This document shows, one piece after another, positions 42,018 to 43,770 of a stretch of DNA of 43,770 nucleotides; the first letter of the stretch is position 1; each line of letters starts with the position of its first letter. The stretch lies in assembly GCA_903842085.1 (NCBI GenBank), contig CAIMLA010000019.1, positions 1 to 43,770 of the forward strand, in the 5' to 3' direction. A program made the translations under genes and the position numbers. Below the pieces are notes generated by a model. That model was not told the DNA's origin and did not search any database. It saw only the letters and a program-made list of their open reading frames with translations. This DNA comes from an uncultured bacterium (GTDB lineage: Bacteria; Patescibacteriota; CPR2; UBA1875; CAIMLA01).

Positions 42018-42395
42018 TTATTTTTTCTCGAACCAAGTGACGGCTTCAGAATCAAACAAACCGATCAGAATCAAGACACCAAGAATTGTACCAATTGGGA
42101 CATTTGTAATATTTAGGATTGCAATGATAATACCAACGATTCTGGCCCAGTTCTTTTTTTCTCGGATACCTTTGGCAGTCATAAAGCCGACTAAAGCCAT
42201 AACGCCTAAGATCAAAGCGATAATCAAACCGAAGATTCCAAAAACTACTCCTCCAGCAGCGCCACCTTCTTCTCCAGAAGCACCGAGCATCGCTCCACCT
42301 AAGAAAAATAGTAGAAGGACCATGATCGCTACAGCGACATTTATCCAGGTCATTACCAGGATACAAGTGCGAGCTGTTTTAATTTTGTCAGGCAT
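42018..42395 (-). CDS. Small polytopic membrane protein, 125 aa
   Basis: Three to four membrane helices: about 12-33 (ILVMTWINVAVAIMVLLLFF), 48-72, and 88-115. A Gly/Ala-rich loop (GASGEEGGAAGG) lies between the first two. I do not recognise the family with certainty; it resembles small DUF4064-like proteins. ATG 42393-42395 has GGAGGTGAT nine bases upstream and a promoter further up. Confidence 0.8.
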   Translation of the reverse strand: MPDKIKTARTCILVMTWINVAVAIMVLLLFFLGGAMLGASGEEGGAAGGVVFGIFGLIIALILGVMALVGFMTAKGIREKKNWARIVGIIIAILNITNVPIGTILGVLILIGLFDSEAVTWFEKK

Positions 42396-42430
42396 ATATA
42401 TCACCTCCTTTCCTTTAGTAATAATAACAA

Positions 42431-42459
42431 ATTATATTCTTGGATTGCAACAACTTAAA
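42431..42459 (-). promoter_or_regulatory. Promoter of the 125-aa membrane-protein gene
   Basis: On the minus strand a perfect TATAAT (plus 42431-42436), 17-bp spacer and TTTAAG (plus 42454-42459). The leader of about 30 bases holds a strong ribosome binding site. Confidence 0.6.
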
Positions 42460-42546
42460 ATATGATGATCCTGAATATTAGCTGAAAAAGAAATGGCAAA
42501 AGAAAAGAGAGCATTTAAAGTCCGCCCTCAAAGACATCTAGTTAAT

Positions 42547-42687
42547 TTAGACGTGTGATTTATGAAGCTTGTTTTTCGGAGCCTTGTGCCACCACCAGCC
42601 GAAGCCGGTTTCCTGAGAATCAGGTAAATCTGTCTTATTATCCTTCGTTTCTTCTTGTTCTTCTTCTTGATTGTCTTGATGATCCAT
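42547..42687 (-). CDS. Charged mini-protein, 46 aa
   Basis: A frame beginning MDHQDNQEEEQEETKDNK and ending in a basic, Trp-rich tail (GFGWWWHKAPKNK). GAGGGGG lies about eight bases before the ATG. The acidic start and Trp/Lys-rich end are unlike a random frame, but I do not recognise it. The upstream region has a hairpin-like palindrome (GTCGAG at 42731-42736, CTCGAC at 42758-42763) that may belong to its promoter. Confidence 0.5.
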   Translation of the reverse strand: MDHQDNQEEEQEETKDNKTDLPDSQETGFGWWWHKAPKNKLHKSHV

Positions 42688-42895
42688 ATGTATGGCCCCC
42701 TCGTTCGAATTAAAGAAAAAACACGACCCAGTCGAGATATATAATATTGTATCTCAGCTCGACACAGTCAAATTAACGTACCTTACTCATATCTTATAGC
42801 CTGAGGCTAAATGTCTGAATAACTTAATAACAATAACACTAAAAGACGTCTTTGGCAATAGCAGATAGCCTTGTAACAATCTAAAGAAAATAGTA

Positions 42896-42929
42896 AAGCC
42901 CGTGAATCCAGATCGGATAGCACGGGCTT
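42896..42929 (-). terminator. Terminator-like hairpin after the 118-aa gene
   Basis: AAGCCCGTG (42896-42904) and CACGGGCTT (42921-42929), a 9-bp stem with a 16-base loop; the minus-strand tail is T-rich but broken (TTTACTATTTTC). Confidence 0.65.
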
Positions 42930-42948
42930 GAGTTGCGAGGAGTAAGCC

Positions 42949-43305
42949 TTATTTTTTCCTAGCCATGAGGCAGCTACAACCATATTCTTTCTGGGTCGCT
43001 TCTGCTTCAAGCTTGTCGATGTAGGGAAAGCAAACGCCGTAAACACTGCCGATCGTTCTGGTTTGGAACAATCGGATCGCCGAGTCATGATCGAGGTTGT
43101 GGTAGAGCCAGTCGATTTGCTCGATCAGCATGCTGTTACAGAGTGCGCACTTCTTGAAGTGGTTATAGAGCATCTCGTTGTCGAGTTCCTTGAGAGTCTC
43201 AGGAGATGCCGTACCCGTCTCGGCAATTGACCTTGCCCAGTCCTCTGTGATCCCTCGAAATATTTCACAGAGAAAGCTTGCTTGATTCTGTTCCCCTATC
43301 TTCAT
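42949..43305 (-). CDS. Hypothetical protein, 118 aa
   Basis: I do not recognise the family. The protein is soluble and helical, with CALCNSMLIEQ near residue 54 and YGCSCLMARKK at the C-terminus; these cysteines could bind a metal. GAGGAGG lies just before the ATG, the best translation signal in this region, and a terminator-like hairpin follows the stop. Its base composition is richer in G and C than its surroundings. Confidence 0.7.
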   Translation of the reverse strand: MKIGEQNQASFLCEIFRGITEDWARSIAETGTASPETLKELDNEMLYNHFKKCALCNSMLIEQIDWLYHNLDHDSAIRLFQTRTIGSVYGVCFPYIDKLEAEATQKEYGCSCLMARKK

Positions 43306-43608
43306 TTTTCCTCCTCAGGTACGATTTGTTCTGATAAAACGATGATTTTTGTAGATTGCTTTACTGAGTGGTCCAAAGCTATTATGAACTCGAACTAGGC
43401 GATCTTCATCATTGCTCAATTTGAATAAATCTGTCGTATTATAATACAAAAATACCAAATAAAAAAGCTTATTTACGACCAAAAAATCAACAAGCATTAA
43501 TTTGTCTAGTGTCATTCTTAGAATCAATTCCAAAGTGCAATTAAATAAATAAAGACATCATTCGTTCCAGGTAATATAGTCTTTAGTAACAACACTAAAC
43601 TAATTACC
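43306..43608. other. Gap without a supported gene
   Basis: A strongly AT-rich stretch. A 72-codon minus-strand frame (43533-43315) begins at TTG without a ribosome binding site and resembles nothing I know. The right part probably contains the left end of the IS30-type element, but its inverted repeat cannot be defined because the other end is outside the window. Confidence 0.5.
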
Positions 43609-43770
43609 ATGGGAGGAATGATGTCGTAATCACATCTTACACATCTTGATCGATTAAAACTAGCCACACTTCTTCGGGCTGGGATAAAACAAAAAGATAT
43701 TGCGTTAGAATTAGCCAAGAGTCCATCAACAATCTCTAGGGAACTTGGTAGAAATCCAGTCGATAATAAG
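43609..43770 (+). pseudogene. IS30-family transposase, partial, with early stop
   Basis: After a stop codon the frame reads SHLTHLDRLKLATLL, then IKQKDIALELAKSPSTISRE and LGRN, the N-terminal helix-turn-helix of IS30 transposases. These usually begin MSYSHLT; here the codon after ATG-TCG (43621-43626) is TAA (43627-43629) where Tyr would be expected. GGAGG lies just before the ATG codons. There is no later start with a ribosome binding site within view. The gene continues off the right edge. It is either inactivated by one point mutation or expressed by an unusual start. Confidence 0.75.

Noticed and set aside
42489-42554. A 21-codon plus-strand frame beginning MAKEKRAFKV
   Set aside because: It is short, has no convincing ribosome binding site, and overlaps the end of the opposite 46-aa frame.
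42807-43088. A 93-codon minus-strand frame
   Set aside because: It overlaps the 118-aa gene, which has a far better ribosome binding site and a matching terminator.
43315-43533. A 72-codon minus-strand frame
   Set aside because: It starts at TTG, has no ribosome binding site and matches nothing I recognise.
43524-43718. A 64-codon minus-strand frame
   Set aside because: It is antisense to the IS30 transposase start and has no translation signal.
1-43770. CRISPR arrays
   Set aside because: I saw no regularly spaced direct repeats. The Cas4-like domain in the DUF2779 protein is not accompanied by other cas genes.
1-43770. Alternative genetic code (TGA as Gly, as in Gracilibacteria)
   Set aside because: Conserved genes reach normal lengths with TGA read as stop, and none needs read-through.

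Overview
The window is a stretch of AT-rich bacterial chromosome that uses the standard code: full-length genes end at TAA, TAG and TGA, and none reads through TGA. Small intergenic gaps, an archaeal-type aspartyl-tRNA synthetase, a DUF5679 mini-protein, a CAP-domain protein and two S11 D,D-carboxypeptidases suggest a member of the Candidate Phyla Radiation (Patescibacteria). That placement is an inference from gene style; there is no rRNA here to confirm it.

The left chromosomal part runs from 1 to about 16370. It holds a partial repeat-bearing surface protein, a metal-exporter-like permease, rarA and topA (one leftward operon), and an unassigned structured RNA on the plus strand with its own promoter and terminator. 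Next comes the housekeeping operon aspS-scpA-scpB-rluB-dacA-der-pth, then a sensor kinase/response regulator pair with a second D,D-carboxypeptidase, a frameshifted membrane protein and a bacteriohemerythrin.

An integrated element occupies 16371-39335, bounded by a 15-bp direct repeat. The right copy lies in the 3' end of tRNA-Glu(CTC); the left copy abuts a hairpin that reads as the displaced terminator of that tRNA. The element carries a large serine recombinase, a VirD4/TraG-like coupling ATPase (split by a 7-bp tandem duplication), a replication-relaxation family protein, several regulators and a large defence cargo. Cargo module A is a LexA-like repressor with an operator inside its own promoter, followed by a proteasome-like Ntn hydrolase and a DUF3892 protein. 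Module B is a structured leader, a candidate msr-msd-like RNA, a reverse transcriptase fused to an N-terminal XRE helix-turn-helix, and a two-nuclease-domain DUF2779 protein. Module C is a five-gene operon: PLD-helicase, Eco57I-like methyltransferase, DUF4145, DUF262/DUF1524 and HEPN-like genes.

The most interesting observations are these. (1) The recombinase reading frame crosses the attachment core, so integration replaces its C-terminal tail: the circular form would encode a different 22-residue end. (2) Module B looks like a retron-like system with an unusual XRE-RT fusion and a WIDD active site. (3) Module A has an operator exactly filling the 17-bp promoter spacer.

The right chromosomal part (39336-43770) holds tRNA-Glu, several small proteins, trxB, a CAP protein and the start of an IS30-type transposase whose third codon is a stop.
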